Shown piece after piece: positions 29,256-39,818 of a DNA stretch of 64,000 nt (the first letter of the stretch is position 1; each line of letters starts with the position of its first letter). Location: the NCBI RefSeq assembly GCF_015476545.1, contig NZ_JADMKV010000010.1, positions 29,220-93,219 of the forward strand, read 5' to 3'. Origin of the DNA: Methylobacter sp. BlB1 (GTDB lineage: Bacteria > Pseudomonadota > Gammaproteobacteria > Methylococcales > Methylomonadaceae). The position numbers and the translations under genes were made by a program. Under the pieces are notes generated by a model, which saw only the letters and a program-made list of their open reading frames with translations, did no database searches and was not told where the DNA came from.

Positions 29256-30488
29256 TTAGGATATGGTATCGATCCGGCTGACGATTTCGCTGGAGGCCAG
29301 CTCCAGTCCGGATTTATAGCACTCGCTGGCTTTATCCTTATCGCCGCGTGCAGACAGCAAATCACCCAGCAACTGATAAGCCAGCACAGTCGGCTCAACA
29401 CTAATGCTGTGGTTGAAATATCTTTCGGCTTTTCCCGCATCGCCGCATTTCAGGCTTAATTTACCTATGATTGACAGCAGCACTGCATCGCCGGCATGCG
29501 AAGTGAGCCACTGTTCCGCCGTTTCAAGCTGCCTGGCAGGATCGGCCGACTGTATACTGCCAAACAGGACCAAAAGAGTCTGATCCCAGTTTGCCGATAA
29601 AGTCTTAGCCAGCTCATCTTCAACCTTGGCGCCGACACCGGCCCCGATCATCGCGGCAAAATAAATGGCCGAGACGCCATGCACGCTTTTTATATAACCC
29701 GGAATTTCCGACCAGAGCGATTCAATTTCATTGATATTGCCATTTTCGGCCGCCTGCTTTAACAGTTTGCTGAATGCTTCTGTTTCCAGCAATTTTATCT
29801 CGGCTTCCATCAGAATTTTATTATTGTGCAATGACGGAATCAGCTTTCGTATCCCTTCCCAGTCGCCGATATGCTGATAAGTCTGGTGCAGTAATTTCAG
29901 CACGCTGGCATGAGTCGGATCTATGGAGTGCAATCGAGTCAGCGTTTCCAGGGCTTGGTCAAACTGGTTTCCTGACAGGTTCAGCTCCGCTTGAGTCAAG
30001 CCGATCGCGATATCGGAACCGGGTGCCTGATCCGCAGCTTTTCTAAGGTATTCGTCTCTTTTATCAATCGCGCCGCGCGATTGAGCGGCCTTCGCAGCTG
30101 TCAAGTAGTGCAGCAATGGCGCGCCGCTATGCGATGCGTGTTTAATCAGCACTTTTTCGGCTCTTTCCCAATTGCCTTCGGCTGAATCCACCAATCCTGC
30201 AATCAAAGCTTCCTGAGAACGGTTGAATTTAACGCTTTTTCCGCGCGCTTTGATTTGCTCGGGCAATCTGAGCAGCCATCCCAGGAATCTGAAAAACAGA
30301 TAGAAGATAAAAAATCCCATGATCAGGCTGACTGCAAAAACAACCAATGAAGTCTCAACGGACCACTGGCCAATGCCAATCAGTACATAACCGGGACTTT
30401 CAAAGCTGCTCAGCCATTGATTGACTAAAAAAGCGGCCGCAATCGCAAGTAAAAAAGCCCCTAAAAAGAAAAATATGGTTTTCTTCAT
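29256..30488 (-). CDS. hemY: HemY, heme-operon TPR membrane protein
   Basis: 410 residues. Two membrane helices (about residues 5-23 and 42-66) are followed by a cytosolic helical-repeat region of TPR type (NWERAEKVL, NQFDQALETL, GKAERYFNHS). HemY of gammaproteobacteria lies at the end of hemCDXY; its role is thought to be as a scaffold in porphyrin synthesis, and it is not the protoporphyrinogen oxidase also called HemY. It begins 14 bases after hemX. Confidence 0.88.
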   Translation of the reverse strand: MKKTIFFFLGAFLLAIAAAFLVNQWLSSFESPGYVLIGIGQWSVETSLVVFAVSLIMGFFIFYLFFRFLGWLLRLPEQIKARGKSVKFNRSQEALIAGLVDSAEGNWERAEKVLIKHASHSGAPLLHYLTAAKAAQSRGAIDKRDEYLRKAADQAPGSDIAIGLTQAELNLSGNQFDQALETLTRLHSIDPTHASVLKLLHQTYQHIGDWEGIRKLIPSLHNNKILMEAEIKLLETEAFSKLLKQAAENGNINEIESLWSEIPGYIKSVHGVSAIYFAAMIGAGVGAKVEDELAKTLSANWDQTLLVLFGSIQSADPARQLETAEQWLTSHAGDAVLLSIIGKLSLKCGDAGKAERYFNHSISVEPTVLAYQLLGDLLSARGDKDKASECYKSGLELASSEIVSRIDTIS

Positions 30489-30502
30489 CGCAGACTCTCT
30501 TG

Positions 30503-31756
30503 TTATTGCGCAGCAGGTGCAGATTCAGGTGTCGGAGCCGGTGCTACTGCCGGTTCCGACTCTTGCTTGGGCTGAGGCTCTTGCTTGGACTTGGGCTCCG
30601 CTGCAGGCTCTGGCGAAGGCATGGCTTTATCTGTTTCCAGCCTGAGTTTGACAATGTCCCTGAGCATCTTCAAAGACAGACTGATGTCTGGATACTGGCT
30701 ATGGATCTGGATACTCTTCATTTTATCCAGCTCGGCAATAAAGCTTTTCGTCTGTGCATCCTGCATGAAATGTTGTTCGGCCCATTTTTTTGCATCCGCC
30801 AAGCCTGCCTGATAAAGCGTTTCATTACGCTGAACCAGTGCAACTTTGGCCGATTCCAGCTTTAGTCTCAACTGCTCTTTAATAAATTGAGCTTCCTCCT
30901 GGGTCAATGTCGCCTTGATCGGCTGCTCGGTATGCCGGATCGTGACATATTCTTCCAATCCGCTCAGCGCTGAATCAATCAGATCCTGTCCTTCCTGGGA
31001 TTCACCCGCCGGCTTTTCAGGGGCTTTTGGCGGTGTCGGCGTCTTTCCGGCATACGGCAGAAATAAAGTCAGATTGTCAATCTGGCTCGCCTGCGTCTGA
31101 ATTGAGGAATACATACCGACAATATCAGGCTCCTCGACTCTGTTGAGAGCAGCGATATCCTTGACGATCTGTTCACGCACTTTAAATACTGCCGCATCAC
31201 CGCTCTCCCGTAAGCGCTGGTCAGCCGCCTCCAATGCCTGGCGCGCTGTGTTTACATCGCCTATCAGATGCAAACGTTCGTTGGCTGTACTGAGCAGATA
31301 TTCGGCATCGGCAATCAGCCAGTCGCCGCGCGTCTTGCTGAGCTGTCGCTGCACCTGCTGTATGGCTGTGTTTAACTCTTTGCGGGTACTGTCGAGTTTT
31401 TCATTATGTAAACGGGAAAAGTCCTCAAGCGTTTTGGTAAAATGCGTGTCTTTGCCGGCAATACTGGCTTCCAGAGTGGCCAATTGCGACTGCACAGAGG
31501 CCAGTTGCGACTGATAACCGCTGATCTGCTTCGATAATTCGAGCAACTGCATGTCACCCTTGTTGACCTCACTGTCTAAGCTGGCCTGTTCTTCGCGCAA
31601 TTGGGTAAAAAGGAAGAATCCAGCGCCTGCCAATGCGATAATAATGAGCAAAGTAATGATGCCAAACCAGAACCCGCTACGAGACCGGTGAACTTTATTA
31701 CTCTCGCCCACATTCTGTTCCTGTTTTTCACTCAATTCGGCCACACTATTCCCCAT
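30503..31756 (-). CDS. hemX: HemX, heme-operon membrane protein
   Basis: 417 residues. A single membrane helix (about residues 30-52) follows a short cytosolic tail; a long coiled coil comes next (LSKQISGYQSQLASVQSQLA), then a helical domain, then a Pro/Glu/Lys/Gln-rich tail (PEPAAEPKSKQEPQPKQE). The layout matches the HemX family encoded after hemD. Despite older naming as a methyltransferase, no SAM motif is seen. It overlaps hemD by 11 bases. Confidence 0.85.
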   Translation of the reverse strand: MGNSVAELSEKQEQNVGESNKVHRSRSGFWFGIITLLIIIALAGAGFFLFTQLREEQASLDSEVNKGDMQLLELSKQISGYQSQLASVQSQLATLEASIAGKDTHFTKTLEDFSRLHNEKLDSTRKELNTAIQQVQRQLSKTRGDWLIADAEYLLSTANERLHLIGDVNTARQALEAADQRLRESGDAAVFKVREQIVKDIAALNRVEEPDIVGMYSSIQTQASQIDNLTLFLPYAGKTPTPPKAPEKPAGESQEGQDLIDSALSGLEEYVTIRHTEQPIKATLTQEEAQFIKEQLRLKLESAKVALVQRNETLYQAGLADAKKWAEQHFMQDAQTKSFIAELDKMKSIQIHSQYPDISLSLKMLRDIVKLRLETDKAMPSPEPAAEPKSKQEPQPKQESEPAVAPAPTPESAPAAQ

Positions 31757-32519
31757 TACATACTATTGTTACTGTCTCAAGAATTGCTGTATCAGCAGGA
31801 CTTTCCGTCACGGCAATTCGCTTAAAACCCATCCCGGCAGCTAATTGCCCGATCCTATCGCTCACCACCACCAAGGGTATAGGCAATAACAGCCGATGAT
31901 TTTTTTCGCCCAGCATGATCAATAAATTTTGTAGCGCTTCACCGCTGGTTACAGTAATGACATCCAACCGGTGCTGGGTAAGTAATTGGACTACTTGCGA
32001 GTTATCAATGCTGGGAATTGTCCTTTTGTACACTTCCAGATACTGAACATCCGCCCCCCGACTGCGCAGCGTATTGGCCAGTTCCTCTCGTCCGCCTTCT
32101 CCTCGCACGATCAAGCAGGACTGCCCTTTTATCTGTTGTATTTGCGGCATGGCCAACAATGCTTCACTGGTATAACCCTGTTCAGGCACTGCATCGACAG
32201 TCAGCCCGGCGGCTTCCAATACCTGAGCGGTTGCTCGCCCCACTGCGGCAAATCGCACAGCCTTTAATCGATCTATTTTGCCATTATTCGCTTTCAGTGC
32301 AAAATTTACTGCATTTGGACTAATAAAAACAACCCATTGGAATTTACCGAGGTTTTTTAGCGCATCCTGAACCTCGTCAATATTGTCGCGCGCAACAATA
32401 TCGAGCACGGGAAACCGAACGGCCTCACCGCCGCGCGACTGAATCAAGCGGCTTAGATTTTCTGCCTGATGCGCCGGCCGTGTCACTAGAACCCGCGCAC
32501 CGTTCAAACCTCTGCTCAA
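31746..32519 (-). CDS. hemD: HemD, uroporphyrinogen-III synthase
   Basis: 257 residues, the normal length of this weakly conserved family. It cyclises hydroxymethylbilane and inverts ring D. The [15 protein letters not shown] start and the [12 protein letters not shown] segment are characteristic. The start is TTG 32519, overlapping the hemC stop (TTGA); no ATG is available near, so initiation probably depends on coupling to hemC translation. Confidence 0.88.
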   Translation of the reverse strand: MSRGLNGARVLVTRPAHQAENLSRLIQSRGGEAVRFPVLDIVARDNIDEVQDALKNLGKFQWVVFISPNAVNFALKANNGKIDRLKAVRFAAVGRATAQVLEAAGLTVDAVPEQGYTSEALLAMPQIQQIKGQSCLIVRGEGGREELANTLRSRGADVQYLEVYKRTIPSIDNSQVVQLLTQHRLDVITVTSGEALQNLLIMLGEKNHRLLLPIPLVVVSDRIGQLAAGMGFKRIAVTESPADTAILETVTIVCNGE

Positions 32520-33442
32520 TGAAACAACGCTTGCAGAATTTTATCTGCGCCACAGGCCAATAAATCTTCCGCGATCGAGCGTCCAATTGCCTCGGCCTGG
32601 TCAGGAGTGCCTGACTGCGCGGTGCGGAAAATCACCGTGCCGTCAGGGCTACCGACCAATCCGCGCATGACCAGCTGATTGCCCTGCAATTGCGCAAAGC
32701 CGGCAATCGGAACCTGGCAGCCGCCGTTCAGGCGCGCGTTCATCGCTCTTTCGGCGCTGACGCAAATGCTGGTGTCTCGATCATGCAAGGCGCTCAGCAT
32801 CGCATTGACTTCAACGTCATCCACCCGGCATTCTATGCCGATAGCACCTTGACCTATAGCCGGCAGGCTGATGCCGGGATCGAGTCTTTCGGCAATACGG
32901 CCGGCCATACCCAATCTTTTCAATCCGGCCGAAGCCAAAATAATGGCGTCAAACTCATCGGCATCGAGCCTGGCCAATCGCGTATTGACGTTGCCTCTCA
33001 GCGACAGGATTTCCGCCTCGGGAAATCGCTCTTTTATCTGGCATTGCCGGCGCAAGCTGGACGTGCCGATCCGGGCATCAGGCGGCAACTCTTCCAATGA
33101 CGCATAGCGGTTCGATACGAAGGCATCGGTTGGATCTTCGCGCGTTAAAATAGCAGCCAGATGCAACCCTTCCGGAAACTCCACAGGCACATCTTTCATC
33201 GAATGCACGGCGATGTCGGCCATCCCTTCCAGCATGCCCTGTTCCAGTTCCTTGACGAACAACCCTTTGCCGCCCACCTTGGCCAAAGGCGCATCCAGAA
33301 TTTTATCGCCGCGCGTAGTCATTTTAACCAGCTCGGTTTTCAAGCCAGGAAAAGCCCGCTCCAGGCGTTCGGCGACATGTTCTGCCTGCCACAGCGCCAG
33401 AGGACTTCTGCGCGTGGCTATACGAATAATTTTTTCAGCCAA
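32516..33442 (-). CDS. hemC: HemC, porphobilinogen deaminase
   Basis: 308 residues from TTG 33442. GAAGGG stands 7 bases upstream, and the encoded N-terminus, [22 protein letters not shown], is at 33384-33439. Upstream in-frame sequence lacks family similarity. It polymerises four porphobilinogens on a dipyrromethane cofactor bound to the Cys in [10 protein letters not shown]. It follows the algR-like gene by 46 bases. Confidence 0.94.
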   Translation of the reverse strand: MAEKIIRIATRRSPLALWQAEHVAERLERAFPGLKTELVKMTTRGDKILDAPLAKVGGKGLFVKELEQGMLEGMADIAVHSMKDVPVEFPEGLHLAAILTREDPTDAFVSNRYASLEELPPDARIGTSSLRRQCQIKERFPEAEILSLRGNVNTRLARLDADEFDAIILASAGLKRLGMAGRIAERLDPGISLPAIGQGAIGIECRVDDVEVNAMLSALHDRDTSICVSAERAMNARLNGGCQVPIAGFAQLQGNQLVMRGLVGSPDGTVIFRTAQSGTPDQAEAIGRSIAEDLLACGADKILQALFH

Positions 33443-33488
33443 AATAAACCCTTCTATTTTGAATATAAAAAACGCATTGTAACTCCAT

Positions 33489-34250
33489 TTAACGCAATGG
33501 TGCCTTATTGTGCTTAAATTCTTTAAGACAAGTGCGCACTTTCGCAGCCAGCCTGCGACTGACTGCCAATCTCTCGTCAGTGCCTTGACATTTGACCAGC
33601 AATTGCCCGTCCTGTTTTTTCTCCAGCTCTTCAATATGCAGCAAGGAAACCAACGCATTACGGTGTATGCGGATAAACAATCCGCTGAACTCGTCTTCGA
33701 GCGTTTTCAACGATTCGTCGAGCAAATAAGCTTTCTGTAGCGTTTTAATGATGACGTATTTTTGATCGGCCTGAAAAAACACAATGTCTTTAACCGGAAT
33801 CAGGTGCAAATCAGCCTGCACCTGCACGCAGAGATGGGATCGTACCGGCCGCTCGGGCAACCATTGCATCAAACGGTCCCATTTTGCACGATTGAACACC
33901 TGCGCTTTTTGGAGCGCATTCAGCAAGCGCTCCTTGCGTATCGGCTTTAACAAATAATCGACCGCATTCGCGTCAAAAGCCTGCAAGGCATGCTCATCAT
34001 AAGCGGTCGTGAAAATAATGGCCGGCGGCGATTGCGTCCTTGCCAGCTCCCGCGCCACGTCCAGCCCGTCCATGTCCGGCATTCTGATATCCAGCAGCAA
34101 AATATCCGCCCCTGTCTGCTGCCATTTTTGCAGCGCTACACGGCCGTTTTCGGCCTCCGCAACGATCTGAATATCCTCATTCAGTTCATTGAGCAGACTT
34201 TTCAACCGCAACCTGGCCAGTTTTTCATCATCGGCGATTAAAACTTTCAT
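33489..34250 (-). CDS. algR: LytTR response regulator, AlgR family
   Basis: 253 residues. A receiver domain (Asp7-Asp8 acidic pocket, phospho-acceptor Asp54 in [12 protein letters not shown], Thr and Lys of TTAYD and LLKPI) is joined to a C-terminal LytTR DNA-binding domain ([19 protein letters not shown]). It is coupled to the kinase gene by ATGA. The order argH / algZ-algR-hemC-hemD is as in Pseudomonas, where AlgR controls alginate and type IV pili; its targets here are unknown. Confidence 0.9.
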   Translation of the reverse strand: MKVLIADDEKLARLRLKSLLNELNEDIQIVAEAENGRVALQKWQQTGADILLLDIRMPDMDGLDVARELARTQSPPAIIFTTAYDEHALQAFDANAVDYLLKPIRKERLLNALQKAQVFNRAKWDRLMQWLPERPVRSHLCVQVQADLHLIPVKDIVFFQADQKYVIIKTLQKAYLLDESLKTLEDEFSGLFIRIHRNALVSLLHIEELEKKQDGQLLVKCQGTDERLAVSRRLAAKVRTCLKEFKHNKAPLR

Positions 34251-35299
34251 GATGTGGCCTGATAAGGAATCATTATATCCACGTGATAATTACCTTCTTT
34301 TATATACCGGTCGAGACGGCCGTTGCCCTCGAAACAGCCTGCTATCCTGGCTGCCAGATTGGCCATCGCAACCTGGTTGCCTTTGCGCTGGCGATGGCTT
34401 CCCTCAGGCGGCAGCGTGTTGCTCACCGACAGCACAATTCCGCCGATGCTTCTGGTGCCCTTGATAACGATTTCACCGCCATTCGGATCGGGCTCCACAC
34501 CATGATAAATCGCGTTCTCAACCAGCGGCTGCAGGCTCAGCGGCGGCAACAGGGCGTCTTGGGGCACATCGTCAATATCCCAGCTGACTTTCAGGCGCTC
34601 GTCCAGCCGATGAAACTCGATCGCCAGATACAGATTCACCAGCTTGATTTCCTCGTCCAGCCGCACCAAACGGGCATGGTCGACCAGCATGCTGGCGCGA
34701 ATCAGCTCTGCAAGATCCTCCACCAGTTCCTCGGCCAATTTGGGATCGATCCGGGTCAAACTGGCAATGGTGTTCAAACTGTTGAACAGGAAATGCGGCC
34801 TCATCCTTGACTGCAGCGCATCCAGACTGGCGGTAGCCTGTGCTTCGACCTGTTGCCGCCATTGATGCAGGACAAACAGATAGCGCAGGATCGCCAATGA
34901 CATCAGACTGCTAATGCCTAGCGTGCGCCAGTAAAACCCGGCCTTTTGCACCGGCTCTACCAAAGGCAATAAAAGGCCCGCATTCGGCAACGCCTCCACG
35001 ACCAGCCAGCAAACCAGGACGCTGATCAGCTGAATAATGCCAAATGCCGCCAATCCCGCGATGAAATCGTTGCCGCGCGCCAGCTTTTTCCTTAATAGGC
35101 ACAAACAGGCCGCGCTCATCAAGGCAATCCACAGCGCGAGCAACGATCGGATGCCGAATTCGGATAAAAACCCCAATGCCGATGTATCGGCTGCCAATGT
35201 CAGTAAAAACGCCAGCAACTCGGCCAGGAAAAACACGGCCAGCAGCATCCTGACTGAGCAAAAATCCGGCAAAAAAATCTTCTCTGCTTTTAAATTCAT
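34247..35299 (-). CDS. algZ: Membrane sensor histidine kinase, AlgZ/FimS type
   Basis: 350 residues. Four hydrophobic segments lie in residues 15-145, then the His_kinase domain with MRPHFLFNSLNTIASL containing the phospho-accepting His. An HATPase region follows (SLQPLVENAIYHG). This is the LytS/AlgZ class that partners LytTR regulators; the gene overlaps algR by 4 bases. The input signal cannot be read from the sequence. Confidence 0.9.
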   Translation of the reverse strand: MNLKAEKIFLPDFCSVRMLLAVFFLAELLAFLLTLAADTSALGFLSEFGIRSLLALWIALMSAACLCLLRKKLARGNDFIAGLAAFGIIQLISVLVCWLVVEALPNAGLLLPLVEPVQKAGFYWRTLGISSLMSLAILRYLFVLHQWRQQVEAQATASLDALQSRMRPHFLFNSLNTIASLTRIDPKLAEELVEDLAELIRASMLVDHARLVRLDEEIKLVNLYLAIEFHRLDERLKVSWDIDDVPQDALLPPLSLQPLVENAIYHGVEPDPNGGEIVIKGTRSIGGIVLSVSNTLPPEGSHRQRKGNQVAMANLAARIAGCFEGNGRLDRYIKEGNYHVDIMIPYQATS

Positions 35300-35316
35300 A
35301 ACCCACAGTTTAGTTG

Positions 35317-35322
35317 TATAAT
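35317..35322 (+). promoter_or_regulatory. Possible argH -10 element
   Basis: A perfect TATAAT stands 36 bases before the argH ATG in the 58-base divergent gap to algZ. No good -35 element is seen. Confidence 0.35.
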
Positions 35323-35357
35323 TCGGGATTTTCCGTTAATCGCATTAAAAAATCGCC

Positions 35358-36755
35358 ATGACCACAGTTAATTCCGACAAACTTTCCAGTGCCCGCTTTG
35401 CCGAAGCGACCGATGCCTTTGTTGAGGTATTCACCGCTTCGGTGGATTTTGACAAGCGCATGGCGGAGCAGGACATTCAAGGCTCCATCGCGCATGCGAC
35501 CATGCTCTGCAAAATCGGCATCCTGACTGAGCAGGAACGCGACGACATCATCGGCGGCCTGACCCAAATCGGGCAGGAAATCAGGGACGGCAAGTTTACC
35601 TGGTCGATCAAGCAGGAAGATGTGCACATGAACATCGAAGCGCGGCTGACCGACCTGATCGGCATCGCCGGCAAAAAACTGCATACGGGCCGCTCGCGCA
35701 ACGACCAGGTGGCGACCGATATCCGCCTGTATCTGCGCAGCGAAATCAACAGCATCAGCGGCCAACTCAAACGCCTGCAGACAGCCATCCTCGATCTGGC
35801 CGAACAAGAAGCCGACACGATCATGCCCGGCTTCACGCACCTGCAGGTTGCCCAGCCGGTCACGTTCGGCCACCACCTGATGGCCTGGTTTGAAATGCTG
35901 AGCCGCGACTACGAAAGGCTGCAGGACTGCAAGAAACGCCTCAACATTATGCCCCTGGGCGCTGCCGCCTTGGCCGGCACCAGTTACCCGATCGACCGGC
36001 AGATGACGTCCGACCTGCTCGGCTTCAGCCGTCCGTCGGCCAACTCGCTCGATTCGGTCAGCGACCGCGATTTCGCCATCGAATTCACGGCCGCCGGCAG
36101 CCTGATCATGATGCATTTGTCGCGTTTTTCCGAAGAAATGATCCTGTGGTCCAGCGCGCAGTTCAACTTCATCGATATTCCCGATGCATTCTGCACCGGC
36201 TCGTCGATCATGCCGCAAAAGAAAAACCCGGACGTGCCCGAACTGGTGCGAGGCAAATCCGGCCGTGTCACCGGCCATCTGATGTCGCTGCTAATGCTGA
36301 TGAAGAGCCAGCCGCTGGCTTACAACAAGGACAACCAGGAAGACAAGGAACCGCTGTTTGATACGGTCGATACCTTGATCAACTGCCTGCGCGCCTTTGC
36401 CGACATGGTGCCGCATATCATTGCCAAACGGCAGAATATGTACGATTCAGCCAAACGCGGCTTTGCCACGGCCACGGACCTGGCCGATTACCTGGTCCGC
36501 AAAGGCATGGCTTTCCGCGATGCACACGAAGTGGTAGGGCAAGCCGTACGCCTGGGCCTTAACAGCAACCGCGATCTGTCTGAGCTTTCACTGGCGGAAC
36601 TGCAGCAGTTTTCAACGGCGATTGCAGACGATGTGTTTGAGGTGCTGACGCTGGAAGGCTCGGTCGCGGCCCGCAAGCATATCGGCGGCACAGCGCCTGA
36701 AACGGTCAAACAAGCTATTCAGACCGCGCGGCAAAGCATGCTGGCGGCGCAATAA
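35358..36755 (+). CDS. argH: ArgH, argininosuccinate lyase
   Basis: 465 residues. It splits argininosuccinate to arginine and fumarate. The fumarase-superfamily signature [16 protein letters not shown] holds the catalytic Ser; [13 protein letters not shown] and [11 protein letters not shown] are also present. It is divergent from the algZR-hem operon. Confidence 0.97.
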   Translation: MTTVNSDKLSSARFAEATDAFVEVFTASVDFDKRMAEQDIQGSIAHATMLCKIGILTEQERDDIIGGLTQIGQEIRDGKFTWSIKQEDVHMNIEARLTDLIGIAGKKLHTGRSRNDQVATDIRLYLRSEINSISGQLKRLQTAILDLAEQEADTIMPGFTHLQVAQPVTFGHHLMAWFEMLSRDYERLQDCKKRLNIMPLGAAALAGTSYPIDRQMTSDLLGFSRPSANSLDSVSDRDFAIEFTAAGSLIMMHLSRFSEEMILWSSAQFNFIDIPDAFCTGSSIMPQKKNPDVPELVRGKSGRVTGHLMSLLMLMKSQPLAYNKDNQEDKEPLFDTVDTLINCLRAFADMVPHIIAKRQNMYDSAKRGFATATDLADYLVRKGMAFRDAHEVVGQAVRLGLNSNRDLSELSLAELQQFSTAIADDVFEVLTLEGSVAARKHIGGTAPETVKQAIQTARQSMLAAQ

Positions 36756-36765
36756 CGTCTGTCTC

Positions 36766-36797
36766 AAGGTGCAAAGTCCTTATACGCTTTGCACCTT
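36766..36797 (+). terminator. Hairpin after argH
   Basis: A perfect 11-bp stem, AAGGTGCAAAG (36766-36776) with CTTTGCACCTT (36787-36797), lies 10 bases after the stop codon. No T run follows. Confidence 0.6.
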
Positions 36798-37220
36798 AGT
36801 ATCAGTCTCAATACAGGGCTGATTTAGACCTGTTTCATCTCTCACTAACAGTGAATTTCACTGAATGCTTGCCATCATCGGTATTGATCAGCCAATTTCC
36901 GCATTTCATGCTGATAGCCTGGAACAATTTCACCCCATTCATTATCTGAATTAAAAACAAATCATGGGAGCCAGATTAAGGGTGGGGGCGAGAAATAACT
37001 TCCCTGAATTTTGACGGGCAACAGATGTGGGGGCGAATACCCGCAAGGAGCACAAGTACCCTAAAGGGCATAAATAAATTCGCCCCTACATAAGTGCTGA
37101 TTTCATCGGCAAATCAGAAAGCTATTTTTTAACCGAACCCTAAATGGCTGATTTTATTGTTATAGTAATCATAAACAAGAATACCAGACATCTTATGCCG
37201 CCCCCTAAAACCGGCATCAA
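36798..37220. other. Gap between argH and gap, no supported gene
   Basis: About 420 bases. It holds one extragenic palindrome at 37026-37090. On the minus strand a short open stretch 36875-36961 encodes a realistic-looking 28-residue tail, and the next frame carries another; both could be a decayed gene end or chance. The rest shows nothing that I recognise. Confidence 0.5.
37026..37090. repeat. GGGGCGA-family extragenic palindrome, copy 2
   Basis: TGTGGGGGCGAAT at 37026-37038 pairs with ATTCGCCCCTACA at 37078-37090, with one G-T mismatch in the outer arms. The centre is longer than in the other copies and contains a CCCGC/AGGAGC segment. Confidence 0.75.
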
Positions 37221-37250
37221 TGGACTAAGCGCCTAGGCTTTTGGTATAGT
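37221..37250 (+). promoter_or_regulatory. Candidate gap-pyk promoter
   Basis: TGGACT at 37221-37226 and TATAGT at 37245-37250 are 18 bases apart, 70 bases before the gap ATG. The -10 is good, the -35 moderate. Confidence 0.45.
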
Positions 37251-37320
37251 CGCTGAAACTACGGGGCTTCGGCATATCCGTTTCAATTAGCTTTTCAAAC
37301 TATCTATATGGAGAAATTCT

Positions 37321-38334
37321 ATGCCAATTAAAGTCGCAATCAATGGTTATGGTCGTATCGGCCGGAATGTCGTACGCGCCTTATATGAATCAGGCCGTAC
37401 CAATGAAATTCAGATTGTTGCAATCAATGATCTGGGCGACAGCGAAACCAACGCGCACCTGACTCAATACGACTCGGTGCATGGAAAATTTCCATTTGAA
37501 GTCAGCGTCGATGGCGACTATATCGTCATCAACGGCGACAAAATCAGAGTATTCTCGGAACGGGATCCGTCAAAACTGCCGTGGGGCGATCTGGGCATCG
37601 ATGTCGTACACGAATGCACCGGCTTGTTCACCAGCAAAGCCAAAGCCTCGGCCCATATCAATGCCGGCGCCAAAAAAGTCATTATTTCAGCGCCCGGCGG
37701 CAATGACGTCGACGCCACGGTCGTTTACGGCGTCAACCATAATGTGCTGAAAGCATCGGATACTGTCATTTCCAACGCTTCCTGCACCACCAACTGCTTG
37801 GCACCGCTGGTCAAGCCTTTGCATGATGCGTTAGGCATCCAAAGCGGCTTGATGACCACAATCCATTCCTATACCAATGACCAGGTTCTGACCGACGTTT
37901 ATCACAGCGACCTGCGCCGCGCCCGCTCTGCCACGCAATCGATGATTCCTACCAAAACCGGCGCCGCCGCGGCCGTAGGATTGGTTCTGCCTGAACTGGC
38001 CGGCAAACTGGACGGCTTCGCCATGCGCGTGCCGACCATTAACGTATCGGTAGTGGACCTGACTTTCCAGGCATCCAGAAACACCAGCAGAGAAGAAATC
38101 GACGACATTTTGAAAGCTGCTGCGGCCGGTCCTTTGAAAGGCATTCTGGAAATCAACACCAAACCATTAGTGTCGATCGATTTCAACCACAACCCGGCTT
38201 CCTCGATTTATGAAGTCCCCTCAACCAAGGTCATGAACGGCAACTTTGTCAAAGTTCTGTCCTGGTACGACAACGAATGGGGCTTCTCAAACCGCATGCT
38301 GGATACTTCCATTGCTTTATTCAATGCAAAATAA
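37321..38334 (+). CDS. gap: Type I glyceraldehyde-3-phosphate dehydrogenase
   Basis: 337 residues. The N-terminal NAD(P)-binding [14 protein letters not shown] and the active-site [13 protein letters not shown] with Cys155 are clear. It interconverts glyceraldehyde-3-phosphate and 1,3-bisphosphoglycerate in the lower glycolytic path that receives triose phosphate from formaldehyde assimilation. GGAG precedes the ATG. pyk follows within 5 bases. Confidence 0.97.
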   Translation: MPIKVAINGYGRIGRNVVRALYESGRTNEIQIVAINDLGDSETNAHLTQYDSVHGKFPFEVSVDGDYIVINGDKIRVFSERDPSKLPWGDLGIDVVHECTGLFTSKAKASAHINAGAKKVIISAPGGNDVDATVVYGVNHNVLKASDTVISNASCTTNCLAPLVKPLHDALGIQSGLMTTIHSYTNDQVLTDVYHSDLRRARSATQSMIPTKTGAAAAVGLVLPELAGKLDGFAMRVPTINVSVVDLTFQASRNTSREEIDDILKAAAAGPLKGILEINTKPLVSIDFNHNPASSIYEVPSTKVMNGNFVKVLSWYDNEWGFSNRMLDTSIALFNAK

Positions 38335-38338
38335 ACAA

Positions 38339-39778
38339 ATGCTGAGACGAACCAAGATTTTAGCCACACTGGGGCCTGCAACCGATCAACCCGGCGTTCT
38401 GGAGGGCTTGTTCCATGCCGGTGTCGATGTCGTGCGCCTGAACTTCTCGCACGGCTCGGCTCAGGATCATATCAACCGGGCCAATGCCGTACGCGAACTC
38501 AGCCAGAGAACCGGCAGGCTCGTAGGCATTCTGGCTGATCTTCAGGGCCCGAAAATCCGCATCGCCCGCTTTAAAAACCGCAGCGTATTCCTGAATGAAG
38601 GCCAGAATTTCGCGCTGGACATCAATCTGGATGAAAATGAGGGCGATCATGCCCAGGTCGGCATTACTTATGAACCGCTGGCCCGGGAAGTCAAGCCTGG
38701 CAGCCGGCTACTGCTCGATGACGGGCGTATTGTGCTGGATGTGGTCAACGTCGAAAACATGCGCGTCAACTGCACCGTGGTCGTCGGTGGCGTGCTGTCC
38801 AACAACAAAGGCATCAACCTGCAGGGCGGCGGGCTTTCGGCGGCGGCCTTGACGGACAAGGACAAGGAAGACATCAAAACGATTGCCGAGATAGGTGCCG
38901 ACTATGTCGCCATCTCGTTCCCGCGCTCGGCCGATGACCTGCACGAAGCTCGCCGCTTGTTGCGCGAAGCCGGCAGCGAAGCCGGCATCGTGGCCAAGGT
39001 CGAACGCGCCGAAGCGCTGAAGGGAGTCGATGCCATCATTCTGGCTTCCGATGCCATCATGGTGGCCCGCGGCGATCTCGGCGTCGAAATAGGCGATGCC
39101 AACCTGCCCGCCGTACAAAAACACATGATCAAGCGCACGCGTGAACTGAACCGCGTCGCGATTACGGCTACCCAGATGATGGAGTCGATGATAGAAAATC
39201 CGATTCCGACACGCGCCGAAGTCTTTGATGTGGCCAACGCCGTTTATGACGGCACCGATGCGATCATGCTGTCGGCCGAAACCGCCTCCGGAAAATATCC
39301 GGTCAAAGCCGTCGAGGCGATGCATCGCATCTGCATAGAGGCGGAGAAACAGCCCGTCGTCCGTGTCTCCGATCACCGGGTCAATATCCAGTTTGAGCGC
39401 GTCGATGAAGCGATCGCCATGTCCGCCATGTATATGGCCAATCATACCAAGATCTCTGGCATCGCCGCCTTGACAGAATCCGGCTCTACGGCATTGTGGA
39501 TGTCCAGGATCAGCTCGGGCATTCCTATTTTCGCCTTCAGCGGCTACCAGAAAACCCTGGGCCGGGTAACGCTGTACCGTGGGGTTTTTCCGGTTTATTT
39601 CACGCATGAAGCGCAGGATCATGCCGAGGTAAACCGCAAAATCGTCGATCAATTGAGAAAATACCTGAACGTCAAGGATGGCGACAAGTTCATCATTACC
39701 AAAGGCGATCTGACCGGCGTGCAAGGTGGCACCAACGCCTTGAAAGTGGTTACGGTCGGACAAGGCCTGGTCCCGTAA
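38339..39778 (+). CDS. pyk: Pyruvate kinase (PykA type)
   Basis: 479 residues, as E. coli PykA (480). The start [15 protein letters not shown], the substrate loop [11 protein letters not shown] and the metal-binding [10 protein letters not shown] are typical. An in-frame ATG at 38324, inside gap, is an alternative start. It forms pyruvate and ATP from phosphoenolpyruvate. It is in an operon with gap, so both lower-glycolysis enzymes are coexpressed. Confidence 0.96.
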   Translation: MLRRTKILATLGPATDQPGVLEGLFHAGVDVVRLNFSHGSAQDHINRANAVRELSQRTGRLVGILADLQGPKIRIARFKNRSVFLNEGQNFALDINLDENEGDHAQVGITYEPLAREVKPGSRLLLDDGRIVLDVVNVENMRVNCTVVVGGVLSNNKGINLQGGGLSAAALTDKDKEDIKTIAEIGADYVAISFPRSADDLHEARRLLREAGSEAGIVAKVERAEALKGVDAIILASDAIMVARGDLGVEIGDANLPAVQKHMIKRTRELNRVAITATQMMESMIENPIPTRAEVFDVANAVYDGTDAIMLSAETASGKYPVKAVEAMHRICIEAEKQPVVRVSDHRVNIQFERVDEAIAMSAMYMANHTKISGIAALTESGSTALWMSRISSGIPIFAFSGYQKTLGRVTLYRGVFPVYFTHEAQDHAEVNRKIVDQLRKYLNVKDGDKFIITKGDLTGVQGGTNALKVVTVGQGLVP

Positions 39779-39784
39779 GACAAC

Positions 39785-39811
39785 TTTGTGCCCGGAAAGT
39801 CCGGGCACAAA
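39785..39811. terminator. Perfect hairpin between convergent pyk and the LysR gene
   Basis: A 12-bp perfect stem, TTTGTGCCCGGA (39785-39796) with TCCGGGCACAAA (39800-39811), has a 3-base loop. It lies 7 bases from the pyk stop and 8 from the LysR stop. The terminal A and T pairs let it work in both directions, though no long T run is present. Confidence 0.7.
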
Positions 39812-39818
39812 TACGGCC

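Noticed and set aside
35310..36278. 322-residue open frame antisense to argH
   Set aside because: It mirrors the argH codons in GC-rich sequence; argH is certain, and the antisense protein has no family features.
38708..39808. 366-residue open frame antisense to pyk
   Set aside because: Shadow of pyk; His- and Gly-rich composition typical of antisense frames.
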